This document shows, one piece after another, positions 17,623 to 25,359 of a DNA stretch of 64,000 bases. Numbering within the stretch: position 1 is the first letter of the stretch; each line of letters begins with the position of its first letter. The position numbers were made by a program, and so were the translations under genes. The DNA comes from Vreelandella nigrificans (GTDB lineage: Bacteria > Pseudomonadota > Gammaproteobacteria > Pseudomonadales > Halomonadaceae), in assembly GCF_002374315.1 (NCBI RefSeq), contig NZ_NWUX01000017.1, positions 1 to 64,000 of the forward strand, in the 5' to 3' direction. The notes under the pieces are model-generated. The model saw only the letters and a program-made list of their open reading frames with translations. It was not told the DNA's origin and ran no database searches.

Positions 17623-18609
17623 TCAGCCGTTGATAATGTCGTAAACATTGTCATAGAGACCATCACTCCACTGGGGAAACGCGGATGGGATCTGTTCGGC
17701 AGCCCGCTCACGGAAGGGGGTGATATCTACTTCGTGAATTTCTACGCCCTCACTACGTAACCGCTCAAGCGCCTGGTCTCCATCCTCTTCAACCAGTTCA
17801 GCGAGGTATTCCGCCATTTGCTGGCCTGTATCCGTTAGGATCTGCTGCTGCTCTTCGTCGAGCTGGTCCCAGAACGCTTGACCGGTGACGAACGGTGCCA
17901 CGGTATGCATATGCGCTGTTAAACTGAGATGCTTAACCACCTCATGAAACTTACCGCCGTAGAGCACAGCTGCAGGGTTCTCGACGCCATCCACCATTCC
18001 TTGAGCCAATGCGGGATAAACATCCCCTAGTGACATAGGCGTGGGCGTTGCTCCCATGGCACGAATGGCCGCGACATACATTTGTGAGTTCTGCACACGA
18101 ATACCTACGCCATCGAGATCCTCAGGGCTATTCACTGGGTTGCGGGACAACAAGTGGCGTACACCATAGACGGCGTTAGGAATAACAATGTGATAACCCG
18201 ACGACGCTACCTGCGCCATTTGGTCCGCAAACCACTCGGAGTCAAACACCTTAAGCTTGCTCTCGAAGTCCTCGCTTAAATAGGGGGCGTCCAACACGGC
18301 AAGATCAGGCACCGAGTCGAGAAAGTTACTGTATGCAGTAATCGAAATAATGGCTGAGCCAAAACGGGCCTGCTCCATTACCTCGGTCTCTGAGCCCAGC
18401 TGGCTGGCGGGAAACGCTTTTAGCTCTAGCTCGCCATTACTTGCCTCACTGACCCACTCTGCCCACTGGTTAACAGCCACATCCACAGGCTCACCAGGCT
18501 GGTTGCCATAAGCAATACGGATCACAGTACTTGCCTGGGCAGCACTGGCAAGGCCAACACTGGTTACCGTAGCAAGGGTAATAGCAATTGAAAGTTTATT
18601 AAGGCGCAT
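17623..18609 (-). CDS. dctP: TRAP transporter substrate-binding protein (DctP)
   Basis: Periplasmic solute receptor of the DctP family (328 aa) with a signal peptide ending SAAQAST. Conserved parts are the arginine-containing ligand loop (DLDGVGIRVQNSQMYV) and GATPTPMSLGDVYPALAQG followed by VDGVENPAAVL. GGAG six bases before the ATG at 18609 fixes the start. It is 69 bases after the UxaA-type dehydratase gene. In this family the arginine clamps a carboxylate, which fits a sugar-acid ligand. Confidence 0.93.
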   Translation of the reverse strand: MRLNKLSIAITLATVTSVGLASAAQASTVIRIAYGNQPGEPVDVAVNQWAEWVSEASNGELELKAFPASQLGSETEVMEQARFGSAIISITAYSNFLDSVPDLAVLDAPYLSEDFESKLKVFDSEWFADQMAQVASSGYHIVIPNAVYGVRHLLSRNPVNSPEDLDGVGIRVQNSQMYVAAIRAMGATPTPMSLGDVYPALAQGMVDGVENPAAVLYGGKFHEVVKHLSLTAHMHTVAPFVTGQAFWDQLDEEQQQILTDTGQQMAEYLAELVEEDGDQALERLRSEGVEIHEVDITPFRERAAEQIPSAFPQWSDGLYDNVYDIING

Positions 18610-18678
18610 AAAGCACTCCATTTTTGTTGTGTTTAACGGCACTTTTCCTGCCCTAAAGGCAGTGTTGTTTTAAATGGC

Positions 18679-20316
18679 TTACAGCGAGACACCCCGCTTC
18701 CAGGGAATAAAGTCCAGTTGAGAGAGGCGCATCGCTTTAGTCACATAACGGCCTGAAGCCGCATCGACACACAAGCGCAGTAACTGATCCGCTAACTCAG
18801 CAATATCAGCTTCACCACGAATGATCGGGCCAGCATCAAAATCGATGACGTCGCTCATCCGGTTTGCCAGCTCGCTATTACTGGCAATTTTGATCACGGG
18901 GGCAATAGGATTACCGGTGGGAGTGCCTAAACCTGTAGTAAATAGCACTAGATTGGCACCAGACCCAACCAGCCCAGTGGTGGACTCAACGTCATTGCCA
19001 GGCGTGCAGAGCAGGTTAAGGCCCTTACGGGTCATGGGTTCGGTGTAGTCGAGCACATCCACTACGGGGCTATCGCCGCCCTTCTTGGCCGCCCCGGCCG
19101 ACTTCATCGCATCAGTAATCAAGCCGTCACGAACATTGCCCGGTGAGGGGTTCATGGAGAAATCCGCACCCACTGCATGGGCATGACGCTGGTAAGCCGC
19201 CATTAACGAGGTAAACCGCTCGGCCACCTGAGGCTCATGGCAACGGGCAAGCAGCTCATGCTCAACACCACACAGCTCAGGGAACTCGCTCAGGATGCCA
19301 CTACCGCCCAGCGCCACCAGCCGATCCACCACTGCCCCAACCACCGGATTAGCAGAAAGCCCGGAAAAACCATCCGAACCACCGCACTCAACGCCCAGCG
19401 TTAGTTCAGAGAGCGGCGCTGGTTGGCGTGTCACCTGATTAGCCTTCTTTAGGCCATCAAAAATCGTTGTCAGCGCATCACGTATCAGCTCTTCTTCGCT
19501 AACAGACTGCTGCTGTTCGAAATAGCTGACAGGCTTGTGTCCACTCGGGTCACGTGCGGCAATAGCTTCTTGCAGCATGGTGATCTGCGCTTTCTGGCAT
19601 CCCAGGCTGAGTACCGTAGCTCCCGCCACATTGGGATGGCAGATGTAGCCTGCCAGTAAGTTACAGAGCGCTTCAGCGTCGCTATCTGTTCCACCACATC
19701 CCAACTGGTGGATTAGAAAACGCACGCCATCCACATTGGGGAATAGCCGCTCTCCCGTTGGCAGTGCTGACTCAGCGGCAACGTCACCATGCAATAGCTG
19801 CCTTGCCATACGTTTGTAGCTATGAAAAGGATCGTCGCCCAGCGCATCAGCCACGCATTGCCGTAGTACCTCGATATTACGGTTCTCGCAAAATACCAAG
19901 GGCACCACCAACCAGATATTCGCTGTCCCCACTCGCCCATCGGGGCGGTGATAGCCATCGAACGTTGTCTGCGCAAACGCAGTTACCTCGGGGGGCTGCC
20001 ACGCTTCCTGCTGGGTGTTGGTAGGTAAATCTTCCGTCGAGTGCACCAGGTTTTCAGTTGTAATGGCCCCTCCCGCTGCTATGGGCTGGGTCACTTTACC
20101 GACCCTGACGCCATACATAATGACGAAATCACCAACGCTCATATCTCTCAGCACGAACTTATGCTTATGACGAATAGGGCCTGGGAGCGTGATATACCTC
20201 CCCTGATCCTCAATCACTGTGCCCGCAGGCAAATCGGTCAAGGCGACTCTGACATTATCCAGCCTGTGCACCCGCAGCGTGAGACGAGGTATTTGAGTCG
20301 CAATCAGGTCACTCAT
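18679..20316 (-). CDS. UxaA-family altronate/galactarate-type dehydratase
   Basis: Full-length sugar-acid dehydratase (545 aa). Residues 1-100 form a SAF-like domain (VRVALTDLPAGTVI), followed by the catalytic UxaA core (VGTANIWLVVPLVFCENRN, LIHQLGCGGTDSDAEAL, ECGGSDGFSGLSANP). The start overlaps the stop of the dehydrogenase gene as ATGA. Canonical members dehydrate D-altronate. In Campylobacter jejuni a UxaA-type pair sits in the L-fucose pathway, so with the FAH and SDR neighbours this could act on L-fuconate or a similar acid. The substrate is not settled by sequence. Confidence 0.86.
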   Translation of the reverse strand: MSDLIATQIPRLTLRVHRLDNVRVALTDLPAGTVIEDQGRYITLPGPIRHKHKFVLRDMSVGDFVIMYGVRVGKVTQPIAAGGAITTENLVHSTEDLPTNTQQEAWQPPEVTAFAQTTFDGYHRPDGRVGTANIWLVVPLVFCENRNIEVLRQCVADALGDDPFHSYKRMARQLLHGDVAAESALPTGERLFPNVDGVRFLIHQLGCGGTDSDAEALCNLLAGYICHPNVAGATVLSLGCQKAQITMLQEAIAARDPSGHKPVSYFEQQQSVSEEELIRDALTTIFDGLKKANQVTRQPAPLSELTLGVECGGSDGFSGLSANPVVGAVVDRLVALGGSGILSEFPELCGVEHELLARCHEPQVAERFTSLMAAYQRHAHAVGADFSMNPSPGNVRDGLITDAMKSAGAAKKGGDSPVVDVLDYTEPMTRKGLNLLCTPGNDVESTTGLVGSGANLVLFTTGLGTPTGNPIAPVIKIASNSELANRMSDVIDFDAGPIIRGEADIAELADQLLRLCVDAASGRYVTKAMRLSQLDFIPWKRGVSL

Positions 20317-21350
20317 AAGCACACCTCTTCAGAGTCAATCGAAATCATGGCTTTAATGACCTGATTGGCAGGATCACACCACTGGGGCATTTGGGAAGGC
20401 ACTTCAGCGAGGGGCGCACGATGGGTAATCATCGCTCTAGCATTGATGTGGCCGCTCTCCATCAGCGACACCACACAGTCAAAGTCTTCGCGAGTGGCAT
20501 TACGGCTGGCGATCAGCGTCAGCTCTTTCTTATGGAAGTCAGGATCACTAAAGGTAATGTCGGCTTTCACCACACTTACCAGTACATAGCGTCCGCCATG
20601 GCCGGCCAGATCGAACCCCGCTTGCATGGCACGAGGGTTTCCAGTGGCATCGAACACCACATCTGCCAGTGCCCCGCTATTCATGGCACTTATTTGCACA
20701 GCGACATCAGCATCCTGAGGGTCAGCTATCGCATCAGCCCCTAACACATCGCGGCAAAAAGCCAACCGTGAAGCGTTGGTATCCACCATCAAGGTACGTG
20801 CCCCTAGGCTTTTCGCGACTTGCAGAACCCCCATACCAATAGGACCTGCCCCAACAATAACGGCAAGCTCGCCCCCTTGTAGTGCGCTACGCCTTACCGC
20901 ATGGGCACCAATCGCCATGCACTCCACCAGCGCCAATTGATCGATGCTAAGGGTTTCCGACACCACTAGGTGCGTGGTTGGAACAGCTAAATACTCCGCC
21001 ATACCACCATCCTTATGCACACCAATCACCTGCATGTTCTGGCAGCAGTTAGTTTTATGCTGCTGACAAGCGCGACACTCGCCACAGTGCAGATAAGGGA
21101 TGACATAGACCTGTTTGCCAAGCAATTGGTGAGATTGATCATCAGCGATGTCGACGACGTCCCCGGCAAGCTCATGACCTAGCACCCGTGGGTACTCAAA
21201 ATAGGGTTGATTGCCACCGTAAGCGTGAATATCCGTGCCACAGATCCCGACACGCCGGATACGTACAATAGCGTGGCCAGCGGCACACTCAGGGCGGTCA
21301 GAGTGACGCAGCTCTAGGTGGTGCGGTTTTGAACAGACGAGAACTTGCAT
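20313..21350 (-). CDS. Zinc-dependent medium-chain dehydrogenase, sugar (acid) type
   Basis: MDR-superfamily NAD(P) dehydrogenase (345 aa). The catalytic zinc site is visible in GICGTDIHAYGG and GHELAGDV, the structural zinc cysteines in CGECRACQQHKTNC, and the Rossmann motif in VGAGPIGMGVLQ. It resembles L-galactonate/L-idonate/L-fucose-type polyol dehydrogenases. The ATG at 21350 has GAGAGG nine bases upstream. It is the first gene of the operon leading into uxaA and the TRAP genes; three FadR-like operator candidates lie 40-140 bases upstream. Confidence 0.85.
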   Translation of the reverse strand: MQVLVCSKPHHLELRHSDRPECAAGHAIVRIRRVGICGTDIHAYGGNQPYFEYPRVLGHELAGDVVDIADDQSHQLLGKQVYVIPYLHCGECRACQQHKTNCCQNMQVIGVHKDGGMAEYLAVPTTHLVVSETLSIDQLALVECMAIGAHAVRRSALQGGELAVIVGAGPIGMGVLQVAKSLGARTLMVDTNASRLAFCRDVLGADAIADPQDADVAVQISAMNSGALADVVFDATGNPRAMQAGFDLAGHGGRYVLVSVVKADITFSDPDFHKKELTLIASRNATREDFDCVVSLMESGHINARAMITHRAPLAEVPSQMPQWCDPANQVIKAMISIDSEEVCL

Positions 21351-21390
21351 TAGTGCGTCCCTCTCCACCAAGTACAGGCCATCAACCAAC

Positions 21391-21401
21391 TGGCCTGACA
21401 G
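21391..21401 (-). promoter_or_regulatory. FadR/GntR-like operator candidate
   Basis: TGGCCTGACAG, one mismatch in the last three bases from the TGGCCTGACCA site at 23401. It faces an inverted copy at 21416, giving GGCCTGAC and GTCAGGCC as a perfect inverted repeat. It lies upstream of the MDR-uxaA-TRAP operon. Confidence 0.5.
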
Positions 21402-21415
21402 GTACTTTGATCCAG

Positions 21416-21426
21416 TGGTCAGGCCT
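21416..21426 (+). promoter_or_regulatory. FadR/GntR-like operator candidate (inverted copy)
   Basis: TGGTCAGGCCT, the reverse complement of AGGCCTGACCA, 15 bases from the preceding site. Confidence 0.5.
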
Positions 21427-21478
21427 TTGTAGTGAAAAAAATATTGGTAAAAATATAGCTGAAGATATTTTTAGCCTT

Positions 21479-21489
21479 GGGCCTGACAC
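21479..21489 (+). promoter_or_regulatory. FadR/GntR-like operator candidate (weaker)
   Basis: GGGCCTGACAC shares the GGCCTGAC core with the other three sites in this regulon and lies in the same 235-bp gap. Confidence 0.4.
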
Positions 21490-21585
21490 TTATTATTGAT
21501 GTTGGTATCTGCGGGTACTAAGCACGTTGATAGCTATATTTCATCCACCAGATTTCACCGACCAGATCCCAACAGTTTGATTTTT

Positions 21586-22428
21586 TTAAGCCTGTACGAC
21601 GCGTTGCTGCTGCTCACCGAGGCCTTCAATACCTAAGCGCATTTGCTGTCCATCGCGCAGGTAAACAGGTGGTTGCTGTCCCATCCCTACCCCTGGTGGC
21701 GTTCCTGTTGAAATCACATCGCCGGGCTGCAAGCTCATAAAACGGCTCAGATAACTAATCAGAAAAGGCACTTGATACACCATAGTGCACGTACTGCCAT
21801 CCTGATAACGCTGACCATCAACCTCCAGCCACATACTCAACTGATGGGGGTCAGCGATCTCATCTCGTGTTACCAACCAGGGGCCTAAAGGGCCGAATGT
21901 ATCGCAGCCTTTGCCTTTATCCCAGGTACCACTGCGTTCCAATTGAAACTCACGCTCAGAGACATCATTGACAACACAGAACCCCGCCACATGAGACATT
22001 GCATCGGCTTCATCAATATAGCGGCCGCCCTTGCCGATAATCACCCCAAGCTCTACTTCCCAGTCAGTCTTCTTCGAGCCACGAGGAATCTCTACATTGT
22101 CATTGGGGCCACAGATGGCACTGGTCCATTTATTAAAAATGACCGGCTCAGGAGGAACTGAAGCACCCGTTTCCGCCGCATGGTCAGAATAGTTCAGGCC
22201 AATGCAGATGAATTTGCCCACCTGGCCAACACAAGGCCCCAAACGTACATCAGCGGCCACTTCTGGCAACGAGGAAAGGTCTATATCGCGAAGCTTCCGT
22301 AACTCTTCGTCGCTCAATGCATCGCCAGCAATATCACTAACGATGGCGGACAGATCACGCACCTTTCCTGCGCTATCGAGAATGCCTGGTTTTTCCTGGC
22401 CTGGTTGCCCAAAACGTAAAAGCTTCAT
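21586..22428 (-). CDS. Fumarylacetoacetate hydrolase-family acylpyruvase
   Basis: FAH-superfamily enzyme (280 aa). The metal/catalytic segments are CIGLNYSDHAAETG, FNKWTSAICGPND, DWEVELGVIIGKG, VVNDVSEREFQ and STGTPPGVGMG. The closest named activity by neighbourhood is 2,4-diketo-3-deoxy-L-fuconate hydrolase, which yields pyruvate and L-lactate; ureidoglycolate lyase is a frequent over-annotation for this group. AGGAG precedes the ATG by ten bases. It follows the SDR gene by 22 bases and belongs to the SDR-FAH transcript. Confidence 0.86.
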   Translation of the reverse strand: MKLLRFGQPGQEKPGILDSAGKVRDLSAIVSDIAGDALSDEELRKLRDIDLSSLPEVAADVRLGPCVGQVGKFICIGLNYSDHAAETGASVPPEPVIFNKWTSAICGPNDNVEIPRGSKKTDWEVELGVIIGKGGRYIDEADAMSHVAGFCVVNDVSEREFQLERSGTWDKGKGCDTFGPLGPWLVTRDEIADPHQLSMWLEVDGQRYQDGSTCTMVYQVPFLISYLSRFMSLQPGDVISTGTPPGVGMGQQPPVYLRDGQQMRLGIEGLGEQQQRVVQA

Positions 22429-22450
22429 ATTGTTATGTCTCCTTAAAAGA

Positions 22451-23191
22451 TCAATTCACCCAGCCGCCATCAATCAATTGCGCGGAGCCAGTGATGAACT
22501 GCGACTCATCACTGGCTAGGAAAGCGGCTAATGCCGCCACTTCTTCTACTCGGCCCAGGCGCCCCATAGGTTGGCGCGCAATGAAAGATGCCAGCACCTC
22601 AGCGTCGCCACGGCCCTCTTGGCAAGCCTGCTCAGTAATACGCTGCTTGAGCGAAGGCGACTCAACAGTGCCAGGGCAAATCGCGTTACAGCGAATCCCC
22701 TGGGTCATAAAGTCGGCAGCCACTGACTTGGTCAGCCCAATGACCGCCGCTTTTGAGGTGCTGTAGGCGCAGCGATTGGCGACACCCTTAATACTGGATG
22801 CCACGGAAGCCATATTGATAATACTGCCGCCTCCTTTAGCCAGCATACCCGGTAAAAATGCCTGGAGGGTATGAAACATCGAAGTAACATTTAGATCCAT
22901 TGAGCGCTGCCAAGTAGCCTCGTCGCATTCGAGTATCGAGCCACCTGCCACCATACCGGCACAGTTGAACAGTATGTCCAAGGCAGGCAGTGAATCAGCT
23001 AAGTCATGAATCGCTCGCCTATCAGTAACATCCAGGCGATACGCCTCAACGCCTGGCATATCCTTTAAGCTAGTAATATCAATATCTGTGGCGAATACGG
23101 TCGCGCCCTCGGCGACAAAGCGCTCGACGCTAGCTCGCCCAATGCCATTAGCGGCAGCCGTGATCAGAGCAGTTTTGTTTTTAAGTCTCAT
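22451..23191 (-). CDS. Short-chain dehydrogenase, 2-keto-3-deoxy-sugar acid type
   Basis: Classical SDR (246 aa): TAAANGIGRA cofactor loop, NCAG at about 80, catalytic Ser in ASVASS, YSTSK for Tyr and Lys, and CPGTVESPS after the active site. This pattern is shared with the BDH2/2-keto-3-deoxy-L-fuconate dehydrogenase branch, and the adjacent FAH hydrolase supports that step. The ATG at 23191 has GGGAAG upstream; a longer reading adds ten residues with no support. Divergent from the FadR-type regulator. Confidence 0.87.
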   Translation of the reverse strand: MRLKNKTALITAAANGIGRASVERFVAEGATVFATDIDITSLKDMPGVEAYRLDVTDRRAIHDLADSLPALDILFNCAGMVAGGSILECDEATWQRSMDLNVTSMFHTLQAFLPGMLAKGGGSIINMASVASSIKGVANRCAYSTSKAAVIGLTKSVAADFMTQGIRCNAICPGTVESPSLKQRITEQACQEGRGDAEVLASFIARQPMGRLGRVEEVAALAAFLASDESQFITGSAQLIDGGWVN

Positions 23192-23230
23192 GGTATGGCA
23201 CTTCCCTAATAACGATGGCACGCCCTAAAA

Positions 23231-23335
23231 GCGATGACATGAACAGCGATGACATGAACAGCGATGACATGAACAGCGATGACATGAACAGCGATGACAT
23301 GAACAGCTACGACATAAATAGCTATGACATGCCCT
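23231..23335. repeat. 15-bp tandem repeat array, 5 exact + 2 diverged copies
   Basis: GCGATGACATGAACA starts at 23231 and repeats exactly at 23246, 23261, 23276 and 23291. Diverged units follow at 23306 and 23321. There are no spacers, so this is not CRISPR. It is intergenic, in the leader of the SDR gene, and is the longest repeat of its kind in the window. Confidence 0.96.
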
Positions 23336-23400
23336 AAAGCTATGGCGCGCCCTTCAAAAGAGTGGGAACATACAGAAGGCCAAGTTATCCAGACATCCAA

Positions 23401-23411
23401 TGGCCTGACCA
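23401..23411. promoter_or_regulatory. FadR/GntR-like operator TGGCCTGACCA
   Basis: Near-palindromic TGGCCTGACCA fits the TGGnnnnACCA form known for FadR-type GntR regulators. It lies between the divergent SDR and regulator genes, and related sites occur at 21391, 21416 and 21479 in front of the second operon of the same regulon. Confidence 0.6.
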
Positions 23412-23454
23412 ATGAGCCGAGTATGAGTGAAAAACTTTGATCCTGGCAAGCCTC

Positions 23455-23477
23455 AAAAAGCTAAATGCCAGCTTTTT
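23455..23477. promoter_or_regulatory. 8-bp inverted repeat before the regulator gene
   Basis: AAAAAGCT and AGCTTTTT with a 7-base spacer, about 70 bases upstream of the FadR-type start. It could be an operator or an RNA hairpin. Confidence 0.3.
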
Positions 23478-23545
23478 AGATTGCACTTTAGTCGCCATCA
23501 ACTTTAGTCGAAAAACATCAATGAAACGGATAGGAAATACCACGA

Positions 23546-24301
23546 ATGCCGATTCAAACCATCCGCTCACAGCGTCTCTACCGCCAGATTGCTGATCAGT
23601 TGCAGCAGCTAATCCGTGAAGGTGAGTTTCCGCCTGGCACGCTATTACCCCCTGAGCGCGAACTCGCTCAATCACTGGGTGTCAGTCGTGCCTCCGTTAG
23701 AGAAGCCTTGATCGCCCTGGAAGTAGTGAGGCAAGTGGAAGTACGCGTTGGGCATGGTGTTGTTGTGTTAGAGACTTGCTCAACCACCCAGGAGCCGGTC
23801 ATGCGCGCAGCAGCACGTACTGAGTCTTGGGCACTAGACCCAGAGTTCGAGAGTGAAATTGAGCTCAACCTGGACGAGGAGATTCCACCCTTCTCGCTGC
23901 TGCAAACGCGCCGCTATCTGGAACCAGAAATTGCAGCGCTGGCAGCCCTGAACGCTAGCGAAGAAGACATGCAAGCGATCCGTTTAGCCTTTGAGCGCAA
24001 TGTCTCTGACAATGCTAACGGAGGGCGTAACTGCGCTGGGGACCGGCTGCTACACATCCGTATCGCCGAGGCATCAGGCAACGCAGCCTATGCGCTTGTT
24101 ATCAAGCATCTGCTAGGGCACAAATACGGCGCGATGTTCCGCCGCCTTCAAGAGCTGTTCATGGAAACAGACATGCCTCAGCGCTCTCAGAACGACCACG
24201 AACGCATCGTTGAAGCCATAGAGGCTCGAGACCCTGCTGCCGCTCGCCACGCCATGGAAGTGCATCTAGACCACGTGCTAAGCGTTTTCTTTGCGGAATA
24301 G
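23546..24301 (+). CDS. FadR-subfamily GntR regulator of the sugar-acid genes
   Basis: A 251-aa transcription factor. The N-terminal winged helix (residues about 10-75) contains PPERELAQSLGVSRASVREAL, and the C-terminal FCD domain has the acidic/His metal-ligand pattern around LQTRRYLEPEIAALAA, DRLLHIRIAEASGN and NDHERIVEAIEARD. Such regulators are usually repressors released by the pathway acid. It is divergent from SDR-FAH, and shared TGGCCTGAC-type sites link it to the dehydrogenase-uxaA-TRAP operon. Its stop codon touches a 13-bp tandem repeat. Confidence 0.88.
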   Translation: MPIQTIRSQRLYRQIADQLQQLIREGEFPPGTLLPPERELAQSLGVSRASVREALIALEVVRQVEVRVGHGVVVLETCSTTQEPVMRAAARTESWALDPEFESEIELNLDEEIPPFSLLQTRRYLEPEIAALAALNASEEDMQAIRLAFERNVSDNANGGRNCAGDRLLHIRIAEASGNAAYALVIKHLLGHKYGAMFRRLQELFMETDMPQRSQNDHERIVEAIEARDPAAARHAMEVHLDHVLSVFFAE

Positions 24302-24352
24302 CCCTGAGAAACGGCCCTGAGAAATCGCCCTAAAAAACAGCCCGGAGAAATC
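24301..24352. repeat. 13-bp tandem repeat, 4 copies, after the regulator stop
   Basis: Units GCCCTGAGAAACG, GCCCTGAGAAATC, GCCCTAAAAAACA and GCCCGGAGAAATC start at 24301, 24314, 24327 and 24340. The first base is the last base of the upstream TAG stop codon. Confidence 0.88.
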
Positions 24353-24366
24353 GCCGCCCCAATTGA

Positions 24367-25359
24367 TTACTGCAAACGCCCTTGATACACCCTAAAACGT
24401 CGATTATCGGCCAGGATGTCAAAACTACCGAAAGCGCCTTCCAGCACATTTGGGTAGGGAAGAAAGGCGTTTGCTACGAGTATAAGCTGCCCCTTGGCGG
24501 TTAAATGACGGGGGGCATCTTCGATAAGGCGCGCGCTGGGGCCATAGGTAATCGCACGCTCTTGATGAAATGGCGGATTACTCACTATCAGGTCAAAAGA
24601 CTCGCCTTCCAGCGCTGAGTAGATATCACTTTCCAACACCCGCCCTTCCAACCCGTTCGCAGCTAAGGTGCGCTGGCTGGCTTCTACCGCAAACGCACTG
24701 ACATCCACAGCAGTGACTTGATGCCCCTGCTTGGCCAGCCAAGCAGCGATAATGCCATCCCCACAGCCCACATCCAGTACGTTGAGCGGTTTTTTAGGCA
24801 AGCTACTTGCGATGCTCTCCAACAGTAACAGCGTGCCTTCATCAACCTTGCCATGGCCAAATACGCCGGGGTGACTCACCAACGTCACTCCTAGTGCTTC
24901 AAAGGTTTGCCAAGTGTTATCGGACTTTTCAATAGCCACAGTACGTGTAGCAAACAAAGTGCAGCGACGGGCGTTATCAAGCTTATCGCAACGCATCCCA
25001 AACTCACCGAGTATTTTGGGTACACGTTTGATGCCTCCCTGATGCTCCCCCACTACATCCACCGGCGTATTCTCAGGCAGCACGCAGCATAACCATTCAA
25101 GCCACCAGATCCCCAGTTGATGGGCCTTTGGCCAGAACAGCACCACCTGCCCATCCTGCTGGGTGATAGGAACATCAAACGGGCTGGCGGCTATTTTACC
25201 ACTGGTCAACCATTGCTGACGTAACGCCATATCGCCACTTATCATTGCCGTGGAGTGGTCTTGCAGCCAAGGGTCAGCAGGCGGCGCAACGGGCCATAAA
25301 TGCGCTGTTTGACCATAAAAACGTTCAAGGAGTTGGCAAGCGGGCGATTGAGCGCTCAT
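24367..25359 (-). CDS. rsmC: 16S rRNA m2G1207 methyltransferase RsmC
   Basis: SAM-dependent methyltransferase that modifies guanine 1207 of 16S rRNA in the small subunit. The protein has a degenerate N-terminal methyltransferase-like half and a catalytic C-terminal half with VLDVGCGDGIIAAWLA (motif I, about 194-209) and the amino-methyltransferase motif SNPPFHQE (about 260-267). Length (330 aa) is normal. The start overlaps the cmoM stop as ATGA, so the two RNA methyltransferases are coupled. Confidence 0.93.
   Translation of the reverse strand: MSAQSPACQLLERFYGQTAHLWPVAPPADPWLQDHSTAMISGDMALRQQWLTSGKIAASPFDVPITQQDGQVVLFWPKAHQLGIWWLEWLCCVLPENTPVDVVGEHQGGIKRVPKILGEFGMRCDKLDNARRCTLFATRTVAIEKSDNTWQTFEALGVTLVSHPGVFGHGKVDEGTLLLLESIASSLPKKPLNVLDVGCGDGIIAAWLAKQGHQVTAVDVSAFAVEASQRTLAANGLEGRVLESDIYSALEGESFDLIVSNPPFHQERAITYGPSARLIEDAPRHLTAKGQLILVANAFLPYPNVLEGAFGSFDILADNRRFRVYQGRLQ

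Larger units (their letters stand above)
23192..23545. other. Divergent control region with repeat array
   Basis: No gene is supported in these 354 bases. They hold the 15-bp array at 23231-23335, an operator candidate at 23401-23411 and an inverted repeat at 23455-23477. A direct repeat ACTTTAGTCG also occurs twice, near 23486 and 23502. Confidence 0.6.

Noticed and set aside
23231..23335. Possible CRISPR array
   Set aside because: Units are 15 bp, directly abutting, with no spacers and no cas genes.
23206..23412. Minus-strand open frame encoding a repeating HVIAV peptide
   Set aside because: It is a by-product of the 15-bp tandem array; no ribosome site, no family resemblance, and it overlaps the SDR leader.
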